Below, piece by piece: positions 41,807 to 53,303 of a stretch of 63,569 nucleotides of DNA. The notes under the pieces were generated by a model. The model saw only the letters and a list, made by a program, of their open reading frames with translations, did no database searches and had not been told where the DNA came from. How positions within the stretch are numbered: position 1 is the first letter of the stretch; every line of letters starts with the position of its first letter. The position numbers and the translations under genes were made by a program. The stretch comes from Collinsella sp. (GTDB taxonomy: Bacteria; Actinomycetota; Coriobacteriia; Coriobacteriales; Coriobacteriaceae). The stretch lies in assembly GCA_031295385.1 (NCBI GenBank), contig JAUMOL010000002.1, forward strand, positions 1 to 63,569. Reading direction: 5' to 3'.

Positions 41807-43063
41807 TTACATTCCCGTTAGCAGCACGATGTCGAGAATCGTCACGATGGCACCGATCCCTACGAGCAGCGCGTTGAGCGGGCGCGAGTTGGCGTATTTG
41901 CCCATGACGCGGGGCGAGCTGGTGAGTCGTATGAGCACAAAGACCGTAATCGGCAGCTGAAGCGACAGTAGCGCCTGACTCCAAATGAGACCTTCAAAAG
42001 GATTTGGGACGACCAGGCACGCCGCCACTGCGCCGACGAAACAGGCCACCACTCCGATTGAGGAATGCCGGTCGTGGATGTCGTATTCCTCGTCGAACAT
42101 GCCCGCGGTGATGGTTCCCGCCGCCATGCCCGCTGTCACGCTACTCGAGAGACCCGCGAACAGCAGCGCTACCGCAAAGATGGTCGAGCTCGCCGGGCCT
42201 AAGATGGGGGCGAGCGTGGCCGCTGCGACGGCGAGGTCGTCTACGACCATGCCGTGCGCAAAGAAGGTCGTTGCGGCCAGGATGACCATGGCCGAGTTGA
42301 TTGCCCAGCCCACGCCCATCGAAAAGAGCGTGTCGAAGAGCTCATAGCGTAGACGTTCTTCGATAACCTGCTCGCCTTGGCCTTCGAAGTGCATGGATTG
42401 GATGACCTCGGAGTGCAGGAAGAGGTTGTGGGGCATAACGACCGCGCCTAGGACACTTACGATAATCGCGGCCGAACCGGTGGGCATGCTGGGTGTGATC
42501 CAGCTTGCGGCGGCCTGCGGCCAGTCGACCTGGACCAGCGCAAGCTCGGCCAAAAACGAGAGTCCTACCACGCCTACGAAGGCGATGATCCATCGCTCGG
42601 CGCGCTTGTAGGAGCTCGTCATGAGCATCGCCATCGATGCTGCCGCCACGATGACGCAGCCCGCGCGCACGGGCAGCCCAAAGAGCATCTGGAGCGCGAT
42701 CGCACCGCCCAGGACTTCGGCCATGGCGGTGGCGATGGTCGCGAGATAGGCACTGCCGAGCACCGCGCGCCCAACGAAGCGGGGGAGGTAACGTGTCGTG
42801 GCCTCGGCAAGACAGGCGCCCGTGGCGATACCCAGGTGTGCCGCGTTGTGCTGCAGCACAATGAGCATAATCGTGGACAGCGTGACGATCCACAGCAGCG
42901 CGTAGCCAAACTGCGAGCCCGCGGCCATATTTGAGGCCCAATTGCCCGGATCGATAAAGCCGACGGTTACGAGCAGCCCGGGGCCGATATGCCGCGCAAT
43001 GTCTAGGCCTCCGTGACCACCGGTGCGTCGGGAGCCAAAATGATGTTTGAGATGGTTGATCAT
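41807..43063 (-). CDS. mntH: Nramp-family divalent metal transporter (MntH-like)
   Basis: Proton-coupled uptake of Mn2+ or Fe2+ at the cytoplasmic membrane. About 418 residues with eleven predicted TM segments. The metal-site motif DPGNW is at 38-42 in GFIDPGNWASNMAAGSQFGY. The TM6 motif MPHNLFLHS follows near residue 213, both hallmarks of true Nramp. The start ATG at 43063 has AGGAA spaced 7 bases; an in-frame ATG at 43078 has none. It lies downstream of gpmA on the same strand. No MntR box was identified. Confidence 0.92.
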   Translation of the reverse strand: MINHLKHHFGSRRTGGHGGLDIARHIGPGLLVTVGFIDPGNWASNMAAGSQFGYALLWIVTLSTIMLIVLQHNAAHLGIATGACLAEATTRYLPRFVGRAVLGSAYLATIATAMAEVLGGAIALQMLFGLPVRAGCVIVAAASMAMLMTSSYKRAERWIIAFVGVVGLSFLAELALVQVDWPQAAASWITPSMPTGSAAIIVSVLGAVVMPHNLFLHSEVIQSMHFEGQGEQVIEERLRYELFDTLFSMGVGWAINSAMVILAATTFFAHGMVVDDLAVAAATLAPILGPASSTIFAVALLFAGLSSSVTAGMAAGTITAGMFDEEYDIHDRHSSIGVVACFVGAVAACLVVPNPFEGLIWSQALLSLQLPITVFVLIRLTSSPRVMGKYANSRPLNALLVGIGAIVTILDIVLLTGM

Positions 43064-43138
43064 GGTCGGTTCCTGCATAGGGTCAGCGCGGTGCCGCGCT
43101 TGGGTCGTGCGGCGCCACGCGTCGGATTTGGGTTGGGG

Positions 43139-43912
43139 CTACTTGTGCGCTTTGCCCTGATTGGCCACGGCGTCAATCTTGGCGGCGATGGTCGCCGGGT
43201 CGCCGATGTAGCGCTTGTCGATGACGTTGAAATCGGTGTCGAAGGTGTAGACGAGCGGCACGCCGGTGGGGATGTTGACCTTGAGGATCTCCTCGGGCGT
43301 GAGGTGCTCGAACTTCATGACGAGTGAGCGCAGGGAGTTGCCGTGCGCGGCGATGAGTACGCGCTTGCCGGCGAGCATCTGGGGGCGAATCTCGTCTTCG
43401 AAATAAGGCCAGGCGCGGGCTATCGTGTCCTTGAGGCACTCGGTATAGGGCAGCTGATCGGGTGCGACATCACGGTATTGCTCCTGGGTGTGGGGATCGC
43501 GCGCGTCGTCCGGCTCGAGTGTCGGCGGGCAGATATCGAAGGAGCGGCGCCAGATGAGCACCTGCTCGTCGCCGTGTTCGGCTGCGGCATCGGCCTTGTT
43601 GAGACCCTGTAACGCGCCGTAGTGGCGCTCGTTGAGCTTCCAGGATTTGATAACGGGCAGCCACTCGCGATCCATTTGGCCGAGCACGATGTTGAGGGTA
43701 TGTATCGCGCGCTTGAGGCGTGAGGTGTAGCAGACGTCAAAGTCGAAACCCGCTTCTTTGAGGGCTCGACCGCCTGCGGCGGCTTCTTCGCGGCCCGTGT
43801 CGGTGAGCTCAACATCGGTCCAGCCGGTGAACAGGTTGAGTTTGTTCCACTCGGATTCTCCGTGACGGATAAGGACAAGTTGCATCGTCTGCCGGTCTGT
43901 CTGGTGTGCCAT
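43139..43912 (-). CDS. gpmA: 2,3-bisphosphoglycerate-dependent phosphoglycerate mutase
   Basis: Interconverts 3- and 2-phosphoglycerate in glycolysis. 257 residues. Phosphohistidine motif LIRHGESEWN (His 17), then FTGWTDVELTDTGREEA, CYTSRLKRAIHT, LNERHYGALQGLNK, and the second His in LIAAHGNSLRSLVM. The length fits the dPGM type. The ATG at 43912 has AAGGAGG spaced five bases, which supports the ten extra N-terminal residues (MAHQTDRQTM). Followed by mntH with a 75-bp gap. Confidence 0.95.
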   Translation of the reverse strand: MAHQTDRQTMQLVLIRHGESEWNKLNLFTGWTDVELTDTGREEAAAGGRALKEAGFDFDVCYTSRLKRAIHTLNIVLGQMDREWLPVIKSWKLNERHYGALQGLNKADAAAEHGDEQVLIWRRSFDICPPTLEPDDARDPHTQEQYRDVAPDQLPYTECLKDTIARAWPYFEDEIRPQMLAGKRVLIAAHGNSLRSLVMKFEHLTPEEILKVNIPTGVPLVYTFDTDFNVIDKRYIGDPATIAAKIDAVANQGKAHK

Positions 43913-44289
43913 AGGGGCCTCCTTGATCTGGCACGGTGTGCGTGCCGTTTGTTTGACGCCGCAAAGGATACCCGTTTTAGGCTCAAAAGTTAACCAAGAC
44001 TAACAAGATTGTTGTATTTGAATAGGATGGTGGAAGGGGATTGCTGAAATGTCTTGATCTGTAACAACTAGGGATGGAAATTGGATCTTACTGTTACAGA
44101 TTGAGATGTTTGAAGCGGTGAGCATACGGCCGAACTTGGGGCCCTTGTTGTCGTCCTTGAGGTCGGCGGCGCCCACTCGTAGGGCGTGCGTTACGCGATT
44201 GTTTCGAAACGGGTGGGAAACACAACGGATCGGCGATACTTCTAGTATGCCTATTCAACTGACTGTCTAACACCAAGGGGAGGATCGCG
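43913..44289. other. Intergenic region before gltB
   Basis: A 377-bp divergent region between gpmA and gltB. It contains a family A palindrome (44051-44107), and the gltB SD AAGGGGAGGAT lies at its end. No conserved riboswitch or T-box-like element was recognised. Confidence 0.4.
44051..44107. repeat. Palindromic intergenic repeat, family A copy
   Basis: GTCTTGATCTGTAACAACTA ... CTGTTACAGATTGAGAT. The centre is unrelated to the other copies. Confidence 0.85.
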
Positions 44290-47200
44290 ATGCAGGCAGA
44301 TTCCGCTCAGCAGCAGGGCCTTTATCGCCCCGAATTCGACCACGATGCATGTGGCATCGGCGCGCTTGCCGATATCAACGGCGAGCGCCATCACCAGATT
44401 CTGGACGATGCACTGTCCATTCTGGTCAACTTGGAGCACCGCGGCGGCACGGGACTCGAGAAGAACACCGGCGACGGCGCTGGCATCCTGTTCCAGGTTC
44501 CGCATCACTTTTTCCGTAAAGAGGCTCAAAAGTGCGGCCAGATTCTGCCGGCAGAGGGCGACTATGGCGTGGCCATGCTGTTCTTCCCGCAGGACGACAA
44601 GGGCGTAGAGGATGCCCGCCGCGTGTTTGAGGAGGGCTGCGCCGAGGCCGGCGTGCCGCTGCTCTTTTGGCGCGAGGTGCCGGTCGACCCGCACGACCTG
44701 GGCGAGACGGCCCGTGCCTGCATGCCTACTATCCTGCAGGCCTTCCTGGGCCGTCCGGACGACACGCCCGCCGGCGATGCCTTTGAGCGTCGCCTGTACG
44801 TTTGCCGCCGCACCATCGAAAAGAAGGCCGATGCGGAGTTCGCCCTGCGCGACAAGATCTTCTATGTGTGCTCCATGAGCTCGCGCACTATCGTGTACAA
44901 GGGCATGCTGGTCGCCACGCAGATGCGCCGCTTCTTCATCGATCTCAACGACGCCGCCGTCAAGACGGCCGTAGCGCTCGTCCACTCGCGCTACTCCACC
45001 AACACCACGCCCAGCTGGGAGCGCGCGCACCCCAACCGTTTTATCATCCACAACGGCGAGATCAACACCCTCAAGGGCAACGTCAACTGGATCCGCGCCC
45101 GCGAGCCCAACCTGTACAGCCCCGTGCTGCAGCACGATCTTGAGCGCGTGATGCCCATCATCAACCGCGAGGGTTCCGACTCCGCGATTCTGGACAACGT
45201 GCTCGAGTTCCTGGTTATGAACGGTCGCCCGCTTACGCGTGCCGCGTCCATGTTGCTGCCCGAGCCGTGGGACCACAACGACAGCCTGAGCGAGGAGCGC
45301 CGCGCCTACGACGCTTACCAGTCCATGCTCACGGAGCCGTGGGATGGCCCGGCGGCCATCGCCTTTACCGACGGTCGCACGCTGGGCGCCGCCCTCGACC
45401 GTAACGGCCTGCGTCCCGCCCGCTACTATGTGACGCGCGACGGCCGCTTTATGCTGGCAAGCGAGGTGGGCACTATCGAGGTGCGCCCCGAGAACATCCT
45501 GACGAGCGGCTGTCTGGGGCCGGGCCAGATGCTCGAGGTCGATTTTGCCCGTGGCCGCGTGATCTACAACGACGAGCTGCGCGCCCGTTACGCCAAGGAA
45601 AAGCCCTACCGTGATTGGATTGCCGAGGAGACGCTGACCGTCGACGCGCTCGATAGGCCTGCCGCGGCGACGCCCGCCGAGGACGCCGAGGTGCCCGCCG
45701 CCGTGCGCATGGCCAAGCTCGGGTATCACTGGGATGATGTTGACGAGGTCGTGCGTCCCATGGCCCAGCAGGGCAAGGCGCCGCTCGCCTCGATGGGCAT
45801 CGATGCGCCGCTGGCCTGCCTGTCCAAGAAGACGCGCTCCTTCTACGACTATTTCTATCAGCTGTTCGCTCAGGTCACGAACCCGCCCATCGACGCCCTT
45901 CGCGAGCATATGGTCACCTCGACCACGCTCTACCTGGGCAACCACGGCAACCTGCTCGAGGACTCCCGCACGGCCTGCCAGCTGGTTCGCTTGGAGCGCC
46001 CGTTGCTCAACGAGGAGGAGTTCGAGCGTATCTGCGCCATCGACCGCGTGGGCTTTAAGACCCGCCGTTTCCGTGCCGTGTACCGCCACGATGCCGGCGA
46101 GGGCGCGCTGCAGGCTGCGCTCAAGCAGCTTGCAGAGGACGTTGAGGCTGCGGTCCGCGACGGCGTGAACATCGTGGTGTTGAGCGACCGCGCCGCGGCG
46201 GGCGAGGTGCCCGTGCCGTCGCTGCTCGCCGTGGGCTGCGTGCACAACCACCTGATCCGCGCCGGCGTGCGTACCTTTGCCGACATCGTGGTGGAGTGCG
46301 GCGACGCCGTGTCCCCGCACGACTTTGCGGCGCTGGTGGGCTACTCCGCGAGCGGCATCTACCCGTACAACGCGCATGCGTGCATCCGCGATCTGGCGGC
46401 ACGCGGCGACCTGGACGTGACGGCCGAGCAGGGCATCGCCAACTTCAACAAGGCTGCGACCGCCGGCATCGTCTCCATCATGTCCAAGATGGGCATCTCC
46501 ACGGTGCAGAGCTACCATTCGGCGCAGATCTTCGAGGCCGTGGGCTTTAAGCCGGAGTTCGTCAACGCGTACTTCGCCGGCACGGTGAGCCGTGTGGGCG
46601 GTATGGGTGTCGAGGACGTCGAGCGCGAGCAAAACGAGCGCTACGACGCCGCGCTCGCTATCCTTAAGAGCCCGGCTCCCGATCAGCTGCCCACGCTGGG
46701 CCTGACCAAGTGGCGCCCGCTCGGCGGCGAGGATCACCTCATCGATCCGCAGACTGTCTACTTGCTGCAGACCGCCTGCCGTGAGGACAGCTACGACACC
46801 TTTAAAGAATACAGCGCCCGCCTGCACCGCACCGGCCGCGCCGTGCGCCTGCGCGACCTGTTGGACTTTGATGCCAGCGGCCGCACTCCGGTGGCACTCG
46901 ACGAGGTCGAGCCCGCGCTCAACATCGTCCGCCGCTTTATCACCGGCGCCATGTCGTATGGCTCCATCAGCAAAGAGGCACACGAGTGCATGGCCATCGC
47001 CATGAACCGCCTGCACGGCCGTTCCAACTCCGGCGAGGGCGGTGAGGATCCGCGTCGCGAGACCCCGCTGGCTAACGGTGACTCCAAGAACTCCGCTATT
47101 AAACAGGTAGCAAGCGCGCGCTTTGGCGTGACGAGTCGCTACCTGTGCAGCGCCTTCGAGATTCAGATCAAGATGGCCCAGGGCGCCAAGCCCGGCGAGG

Positions 47201-48987
47201 GTGGCCACCTGCCCGGCAAGAAGGTTTACCCCTGGATCGCCGAGGTCCGTCAGTCCACGCCCGGCATCGGCCTGATCTCGCCTCCGCCGCACCACGACAT
47301 CTACTCCATCGAGGACCTGGCAGAGCTGATCTTCGATCTTAAGAACGCCAACCCCGGCGCGCGCGTGTCGGTCAAGCTGGTCAGCGAGGCCGGCGTCGGC
47401 ACCATCGCCACCGGTGTGGCCAAGGGTGCTGCCGACAAGATCTTGATCAGCGGCCACAATGGCGGCTCGGGTGCCGCTGCGCGCGACTCTATCTGGCACG
47501 CGGGTCTGCCGCTGGAGCTTGGCCTTGCCGAGGCCCAGCAGACGCTGCTGCAAAACGGTCTGCGCTCACGCGTGGTGCTCGAGGCCGACGGCAAGCTCAT
47601 GGACGGCACCGATGTTGCCGTCGCCTGCCTGTTGGGCGCCGAGGAGTTTGGCTTTGCGACCATGCCGCTCATCTCCATGGGCTGCCTCATGCAGCGCGAC
47701 TGCCAGCAGGACACCTGCCCGGCCGGCATCGCCACGCAAAACTGCCGCCTGCGTCGCGGCTTCCGCGGCACGCCCGAGCACGTTGAGCACTTTATGCTCT
47801 TTGTTGCCGAGCAGCTGCGCGAGGTCATGGCGAGCCTGGGCTTCCGCACCGTCGACGAGATGGTCGGCCATCCCGAGTGCTTGCGCCAGATCGAGGTCCC
47901 GGGTAACCGCAAAGCAAACCTGCTCGATCTGTCGCCCGTGCTGGCGAGCGCGACCTGCGAGTTCGGTGCCCATATTCCGGGTGCCGACGGTCGCCACTTC
48001 CTGCCGCAGATGGCCGCGGACAGCGAGCTCGACAAAACGCTCGACTCCACGTTGTTTGTGCCCTATACGGCCGATGCCCGCGCGCACCTGTGTCCGATTC
48101 GCTTCCGCGCCGATATCGCCAACGTCAACCGCTGCGTGGGCACCATCTTGGGCAACGCGGTGACCAAGGCGCATCCCGAGGGCCTGCCCGCCGGCTCCAT
48201 CACCATCGATTGCGATGGCTCGGCCGGTCAGAGCTTTGGCGCCTTCCTGCCGCGCGGTATTACGCTCAACGTGTGCGGCGACGCCAACGACTACTTTGGC
48301 AAGGGCCTTTCGGGCGGCGAGGTGTCGGTGCGCCCCAACCCGCATGCGACCTACAAGTTCGACGAGAACATCATCGTGGGCAACGTTGCGTTCTTTGGTG
48401 CCACGAGTGGCCGCGGCTTCATTAACGGTCTTGCCGGCCAGCGTTTTGCCGTGCGCAACTCCGGTGCCACGGTGGTGGTCGAGGGCTGCGGCAACCATGG
48501 CTGCGAATACATGACGGGCGGTCTGGCGCTCATCCTGGGCGAGGTCGGGCAGAATTTTGCCGCCGGCATGACAGGCGGCGTGGCCTACGTCTTTGACCAG
48601 TACGGCACGCTCGATGCCCGCGTGAACCACGAGAGCGTTGAGCTCAAGGCCCCGACGGCCGGCGAGCTGGCGCAGATTCGCGAGCTCATCCAGGAGCACG
48701 TGGACGCTACACAGAGCCCGCGCGGCATCAAGCTGCTCTACAGCTTTGAAACGATGAGCAAGCACTTTGTGAAAGTCATTCCGACCGAGTACGAGCGCGT
48801 GCTGGCGATTGTCGCCGTGGGCGAGGCTGCCGGCAAGACGCATGCGCAGGCTGAGGAGCTGGCGTTTGACATCGTGACCGGTCGCGCGAGTGCCGCGGAT
48901 GTCGCTCGCTTTGATGTCGCGGGCGGTGCTGCGGGCGCTGCGTCCGCGGCGGCCAGCTCTGTTGCTTCGACCAAGAAGGAGGCGTAA
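44290..48987 (+). CDS. gltB: Glutamate synthase, large subunit
   Basis: Makes glutamate from glutamine and 2-oxoglutarate. 1565 residues. The class II amidotransferase domain has nucleophile Cys 21 in DHDACGIGALAD after a 20-residue propeptide. The central domain follows. The FMN/synthase domain has SGHNGGSGAAARDSIWHAGL. The 3Fe-4S cysteines lie in GCLMQRDCQQDTCPAGIATQ, and the C-terminal GXGXG beta-helix has GGEVSVRPNPHATYKFDENI. The SD AAGGGGAGGAT precedes the ATG. gltD follows with a 5-bp gap. The last ~60 residues are Ala-rich and beyond the usual end. Confidence 0.97.
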   Translation: MQADSAQQQGLYRPEFDHDACGIGALADINGERHHQILDDALSILVNLEHRGGTGLEKNTGDGAGILFQVPHHFFRKEAQKCGQILPAEGDYGVAMLFFPQDDKGVEDARRVFEEGCAEAGVPLLFWREVPVDPHDLGETARACMPTILQAFLGRPDDTPAGDAFERRLYVCRRTIEKKADAEFALRDKIFYVCSMSSRTIVYKGMLVATQMRRFFIDLNDAAVKTAVALVHSRYSTNTTPSWERAHPNRFIIHNGEINTLKGNVNWIRAREPNLYSPVLQHDLERVMPIINREGSDSAILDNVLEFLVMNGRPLTRAASMLLPEPWDHNDSLSEERRAYDAYQSMLTEPWDGPAAIAFTDGRTLGAALDRNGLRPARYYVTRDGRFMLASEVGTIEVRPENILTSGCLGPGQMLEVDFARGRVIYNDELRARYAKEKPYRDWIAEETLTVDALDRPAAATPAEDAEVPAAVRMAKLGYHWDDVDEVVRPMAQQGKAPLASMGIDAPLACLSKKTRSFYDYFYQLFAQVTNPPIDALREHMVTSTTLYLGNHGNLLEDSRTACQLVRLERPLLNEEEFERICAIDRVGFKTRRFRAVYRHDAGEGALQAALKQLAEDVEAAVRDGVNIVVLSDRAAAGEVPVPSLLAVGCVHNHLIRAGVRTFADIVVECGDAVSPHDFAALVGYSASGIYPYNAHACIRDLAARGDLDVTAEQGIANFNKAATAGIVSIMSKMGISTVQSYHSAQIFEAVGFKPEFVNAYFAGTVSRVGGMGVEDVEREQNERYDAALAILKSPAPDQLPTLGLTKWRPLGGEDHLIDPQTVYLLQTACREDSYDTFKEYSARLHRTGRAVRLRDLLDFDASGRTPVALDEVEPALNIVRRFITGAMSYGSISKEAHECMAIAMNRLHGRSNSGEGGEDPRRETPLANGDSKNSAIKQVASARFGVTSRYLCSAFEIQIKMAQGAKPGEGGHLPGKKVYPWIAEVRQSTPGIGLISPPPHHDIYSIEDLAELIFDLKNANPGARVSVKLVSEAGVGTIATGVAKGAADKILISGHNGGSGAAARDSIWHAGLPLELGLAEAQQTLLQNGLRSRVVLEADGKLMDGTDVAVACLLGAEEFGFATMPLISMGCLMQRDCQQDTCPAGIATQNCRLRRGFRGTPEHVEHFMLFVAEQLREVMASLGFRTVDEMVGHPECLRQIEVPGNRKANLLDLSPVLASATCEFGAHIPGADGRHFLPQMAADSELDKTLDSTLFVPYTADARAHLCPIRFRADIANVNRCVGTILGNAVTKAHPEGLPAGSITIDCDGSAGQSFGAFLPRGITLNVCGDANDYFGKGLSGGEVSVRPNPHATYKFDENIIVGNVAFFGATSGRGFINGLAGQRFAVRNSGATVVVEGCGNHGCEYMTGGLALILGEVGQNFAAGMTGGVAYVFDQYGTLDARVNHESVELKAPTAGELAQIRELIQEHVDATQSPRGIKLLYSFETMSKHFVKVIPTEYERVLAIVAVGEAAGKTHAQAEELAFDIVTGRASAADVARFDVAGGAAGAASAAASSVASTKKEA

Positions 48988-48992
48988 GTGCC

Positions 48993-50474
<1,482 letters not shown>

Positions 50475-50889
50475 GGCGGCTGTTCACAGCTGAATCGTCA
50501 AGGGCTGTCCCCAACGGCCGGCCCAAAAGGAACGTCCCCAAGTGCCGGCAGCCGGGGACGTTCCTTATGTGTCGGCACCCAGGGACACCCCTTGCGGGTT
50601 TGCGAGCGATTTGCTCGTTTGTCGACGTACGGGTGTTCATTTGTCGGCTTCTTGGGCTGTGGTCACCTGTTGTTTCTGTGGTTGCTGTGGGTATCTGGCT
50701 CAAAAGGGCGGGTTGGCCGTCTATGTTTACCTGCGGTTTTGTTGCGGTGCGCATTTTCGGTCAAGTGTCCCGTCAAGTGTTTGGTCAGCATCTGGTTTGC
50801 AGTCGAGGGCCTATTTTGCCCGCGCTGGTCGTGGCTGCCCACCCTCCTCGTAAGCTCAAATTGAGGTTCATCAGTTTGAGGAGGATGCC
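50475..50889. other. Intergenic region with GGGGACGTTC-type repeat
   Basis: 415 bp without a supported gene. Frames here lack SD signals and are T-rich. At 50500-50590 are blocks GGACGTTCCTT and AAGGAACGTCCCC around TGCCGGCAGCC. The last 60 bp hold the SD GAGGAGG for the next gene. Confidence 0.5.
50500..50590. repeat. Palindromic intergenic repeat, family F copy
   Basis: AAAAGGAACGTCCCCAAGTG-CCGGCA and GCCGGGGACGTTCCTTATGT form opposite arms; ggctgtcccc and cagggacacccc lie outside. Related blocks are at 2381-2435 and 13725-13855. Confidence 0.7.
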
Positions 50890-51597
50890 GTGACTGACCA
50901 CGTTTTAGACCGAGCGCATCTGGCTGAAGCCGTCGGCAACGATATTGCCGACATGGCCCATTTTTGGATGCTGCGGAAGTTTCAGTTTTTGGAGCCGGCG
51001 CGCGAGCAGTTTGAGATCATTGTCGACCCGTGGCTCAGCTATTGCACCGAGCCTTCCCAAAACGAAATCATGGCCTACAACATGGCATTTACCGATTGGC
51101 TGCTCTTCGAGCGCCCCTATCGCCATGGCAAGACGCTGCTCGAGCTGTATGTTGATGAGCCGCCGGCATCGCTTTCGCCTGCCTCGCTTAAGCGGCTCGA
51201 GCAGGTGCGCGACACACAGTATTTCTCGCGCTTTGGCATTTTGGACAAGGATCCTGCGAACGGCATGGTTGCGCTGAAGGATACGCGCGCCGACCTTCGC
51301 TTTGATGTCTACGACCCGCATATCGTGCAAAAGGAGCATTGGAGCGACGGCGCGATCGCGGTGCGCCTCGCCTGCGTCGACGATGTCTGGCTGACGGCGG
51401 GACAGCTCTATCTGTATGACATCGCGCGGCTGAGTGACACGGCGGTCGACGGGCCGGGCGCGGTGCATCCGGAGGACCTGCAGGACGGCTTTGACACCTC
51501 GTGCATCAGCTTCTTCTTGCGTCTGGTCCGCGACATCATGGGCGCCCAGGGGCGGTACGTAAAGTCCCTCAACATCTGCGAGCAAGAGTGGGAGTAG
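50890..51597 (+). CDS. Hypothetical protein
   Basis: 235 residues from a GTG at 50890 with SD GAGGAGG. Soluble and acidic, with aromatic-rich segments (FTDWLLFERPYRHGKTLLEL, YVDEPP). It resembles in outline the N-terminal region of uncharacterised SEC-C-motif proteins, but it has no SEC-C cysteines, so that is only a hint. The C-terminus carries GFDTSCISFFLRLVRDIMGA. It lies between gltD and the amidohydrolase. No function can be given. Confidence 0.7.
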   Translation: MTDHVLDRAHLAEAVGNDIADMAHFWMLRKFQFLEPAREQFEIIVDPWLSYCTEPSQNEIMAYNMAFTDWLLFERPYRHGKTLLELYVDEPPASLSPASLKRLEQVRDTQYFSRFGILDKDPANGMVALKDTRADLRFDVYDPHIVQKEHWSDGAIAVRLACVDDVWLTAGQLYLYDIARLSDTAVDGPGAVHPEDLQDGFDTSCISFFLRLVRDIMGAQGRYVKSLNICEQEWE

Positions 51598-51633
51598 GGG
51601 ATGTGACTGGTGTCGCCCTGCTGCCCTGACTTT

Positions 51634-51690
51634 GTCTCAATCTGTAACGTTTGGCGGCTGTTTGGGCCCGTAACTGTTACAGATTGAGAC
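51634..51690. repeat. Palindromic intergenic repeat, family A copy
   Basis: GTCTCAATCTGTAAC-GTTTG ... GTAACTGTTACAGATTGAGA-C. Between two co-directional genes. Confidence 0.9.
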
Positions 51691-51839
51691 ATTCCCCTGA
51701 TGTTGCTGGGATGGGGCTGCAACGTATTCCGTCCCCCACATCCCCTCTTCCCTCCGTTAACCGATATGTCTGTGGCAATCGGGCTACACTGGATAATAAT
51801 GGACAGATGTTCAAGTTTTCTGAGGGGGAGGAGCTCGAT

Positions 51840-53210
51840 ATGGCGTCTGCCGATCGTTCCACGTTGTTTATCAATGCGACCGTCCTGGATGGTTCGGAGG
51901 ATATGGAGCCGCAACCCGATATGGCCGTGACTGTTGAGCGCGGTGTCATCACGTGGATGGGGCCGAGTGCTGTGGCGCAGGCGCCTGCGGGTGCCGAGGT
52001 TATCGACCTGGCGGGTGCGTATCTCATGCCCGGTCTCATCAATATGCATGTGCATCTGTGCGGTTCGGGCAAGCCTGTCTCGGCCGGCGATGCGGGCGCG
52101 CTGATGAAGAAGCTCGATAATCCCGTGGGGCGCGCCATCGTGCGCCATATTCTTAAGGGCAGCGCCCAACAACAACTGGCAAGCGGCGTGACCACGGTGC
52201 GCGGCGCGGGCGACCCACTGTTTGCCGACATCGCCGTTCGTAATGCCATCGACGCCGGCAAGTATCAAGGTCCTCGCCTGGTGGCGCCGGGAACGGGCGT
52301 CACGGTGCCGGGCGGCCATGGTGCGGGCTTGTTCGCCCAGGTGGCCAACAGTCCCGCCGAGGCAGCCGAACAGGTGCGCGACCTGTACGCGCGTGGTGCC
52401 GACGTCATTAAGCTGTTCGTGACGGGCGGCGTGTTCGATGCGACCGAGGTGGGCGAGCCGGGCGTGCTGCGTATGCCGGTGGAGGTTGCCGCGGCGGCAT
52501 GCAAGGCGGCGCACGATATGGGCCTTCCGGTTATGGCCCATGTCGAGAGTACCGAGGGTGTGAAGGCCGCACTTGAGGCCGGCGTTGACACGATTGAGCA
52601 CGGCGCTCCGCTGACGCCCGAGATCCTGGAGCTGTACCGTGGCGCCGCGGGCACGCAGCTCGAGGGGCGTGCGCCCAGCGTTACCTGCACTATCAGCCCG
52701 GCGCTGCCGTTTGTATTGCTCGACCCGGAAAAGACCCATTCGACCGATACGCAAAAGAAGAACGGCGACATCGTGTGCTCGGGCATCATTGAGAGCGCCC
52801 GTGCCGCACTGGAAGCTGGCGTTAAGGTGGGCCTTGGCACGGACTCGAGCTGCCCGTTCGTGACGCAGTACGACATGTGGCGTGAGGCGGCCTATTTTGC
52901 CAAGTATGTCGGCGTGAGTAACGCCTTTGCGCTGCATACGGCCACGCAGGTCAATGCCGAGCTGCTGGGGCTGGGCGGCGAGACCGGCACAATCGAGTGC
53001 GACAAGGCCGCCGATATCCTGGTGACACGCAAGAACCCGCTCGATGACCTGTGCGCACTGCGTGAGCCGACGCACGTGATGTGTCGCGGCGATCTGGTGC
53101 GCAAGCTCAAGGTGAAGCGCATTCCCGAGGTGGACGCCGAGCTCGACGCGATTATGGCCATGCCTGCCGAAGCGCTTGCCGAGGAGCTCGCCCGCGATGG
53201 CGTAGCATAG
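51840..53210 (+). CDS. Metal-dependent amidohydrolase (imidazolonepropionase/prolidase-like)
   Basis: 456 residues from the ATG at 51840 (SD GAGGGGGAGGAG); upstream in-frame ATGs lie in the repeat region. Amidohydrolase superfamily: LMPGLINMHVHLCGSG gives the HxH motif, followed by VIKLFVTGGV (lysine position), MAHVES, TIEHGAPL, and GLGTDSSCPF with the last metal Asp. The N- and C-terminal strands form the small beta-sandwich domain (CDKAADILVTRKNPLDDLCA). Such enzymes hydrolyse cyclic amides or dipeptides, and the substrate is not evident from context. Confidence 0.87.
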   Translation: MASADRSTLFINATVLDGSEDMEPQPDMAVTVERGVITWMGPSAVAQAPAGAEVIDLAGAYLMPGLINMHVHLCGSGKPVSAGDAGALMKKLDNPVGRAIVRHILKGSAQQQLASGVTTVRGAGDPLFADIAVRNAIDAGKYQGPRLVAPGTGVTVPGGHGAGLFAQVANSPAEAAEQVRDLYARGADVIKLFVTGGVFDATEVGEPGVLRMPVEVAAAACKAAHDMGLPVMAHVESTEGVKAALEAGVDTIEHGAPLTPEILELYRGAAGTQLEGRAPSVTCTISPALPFVLLDPEKTHSTDTQKKNGDIVCSGIIESARAALEAGVKVGLGTDSSCPFVTQYDMWREAAYFAKYVGVSNAFALHTATQVNAELLGLGGETGTIECDKAADILVTRKNPLDDLCALREPTHVMCRGDLVRKLKVKRIPEVDAELDAIMAMPAEALAEELARDGVA

Positions 53211-53214
53211 GTGT

Positions 53215-53237
53215 GACAAAGGGACGGTCCCTTTGTC
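53215..53237. repeat. 23-bp perfect palindrome
   Basis: GACAAAGGGAC-G-GTCCCTTTGTC directly after the amidohydrolase stop and before its terminator. Confidence 0.85.
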
Positions 53238-53243
53238 ATAATC

Positions 53244-53287
53244 AAAAAAAGCCGAGGTCTCAACACGAGGCCTCGGCTTTTATTTTG
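53244..53287. terminator. Bidirectional terminator
   Basis: AAAAAAAGCCGAGG and CCTCGGCTTTTATTTT pair around CTCAACACGAGG-type loop sequence. A-run and T-run on either side let it serve both convergent genes. Confidence 0.85.
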
Positions 53288-53303
53288 TCCCATGGTATGG
53301 CGG

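Noticed and set aside
44251..47553. Minus-strand open frame of about 1100 codons opposite gltB
   Set aside because: Same codon-bias effect. The sense frame is unmistakable glutamate synthase.
50590..50889. Short plus-strand frames upstream of the gene at 50890
   Set aside because: Three overlapping frames of ~100 codons, none with an SD or recognisable domain. The region is T-rich, Cys-rich in translation and follows an intergenic repeat.
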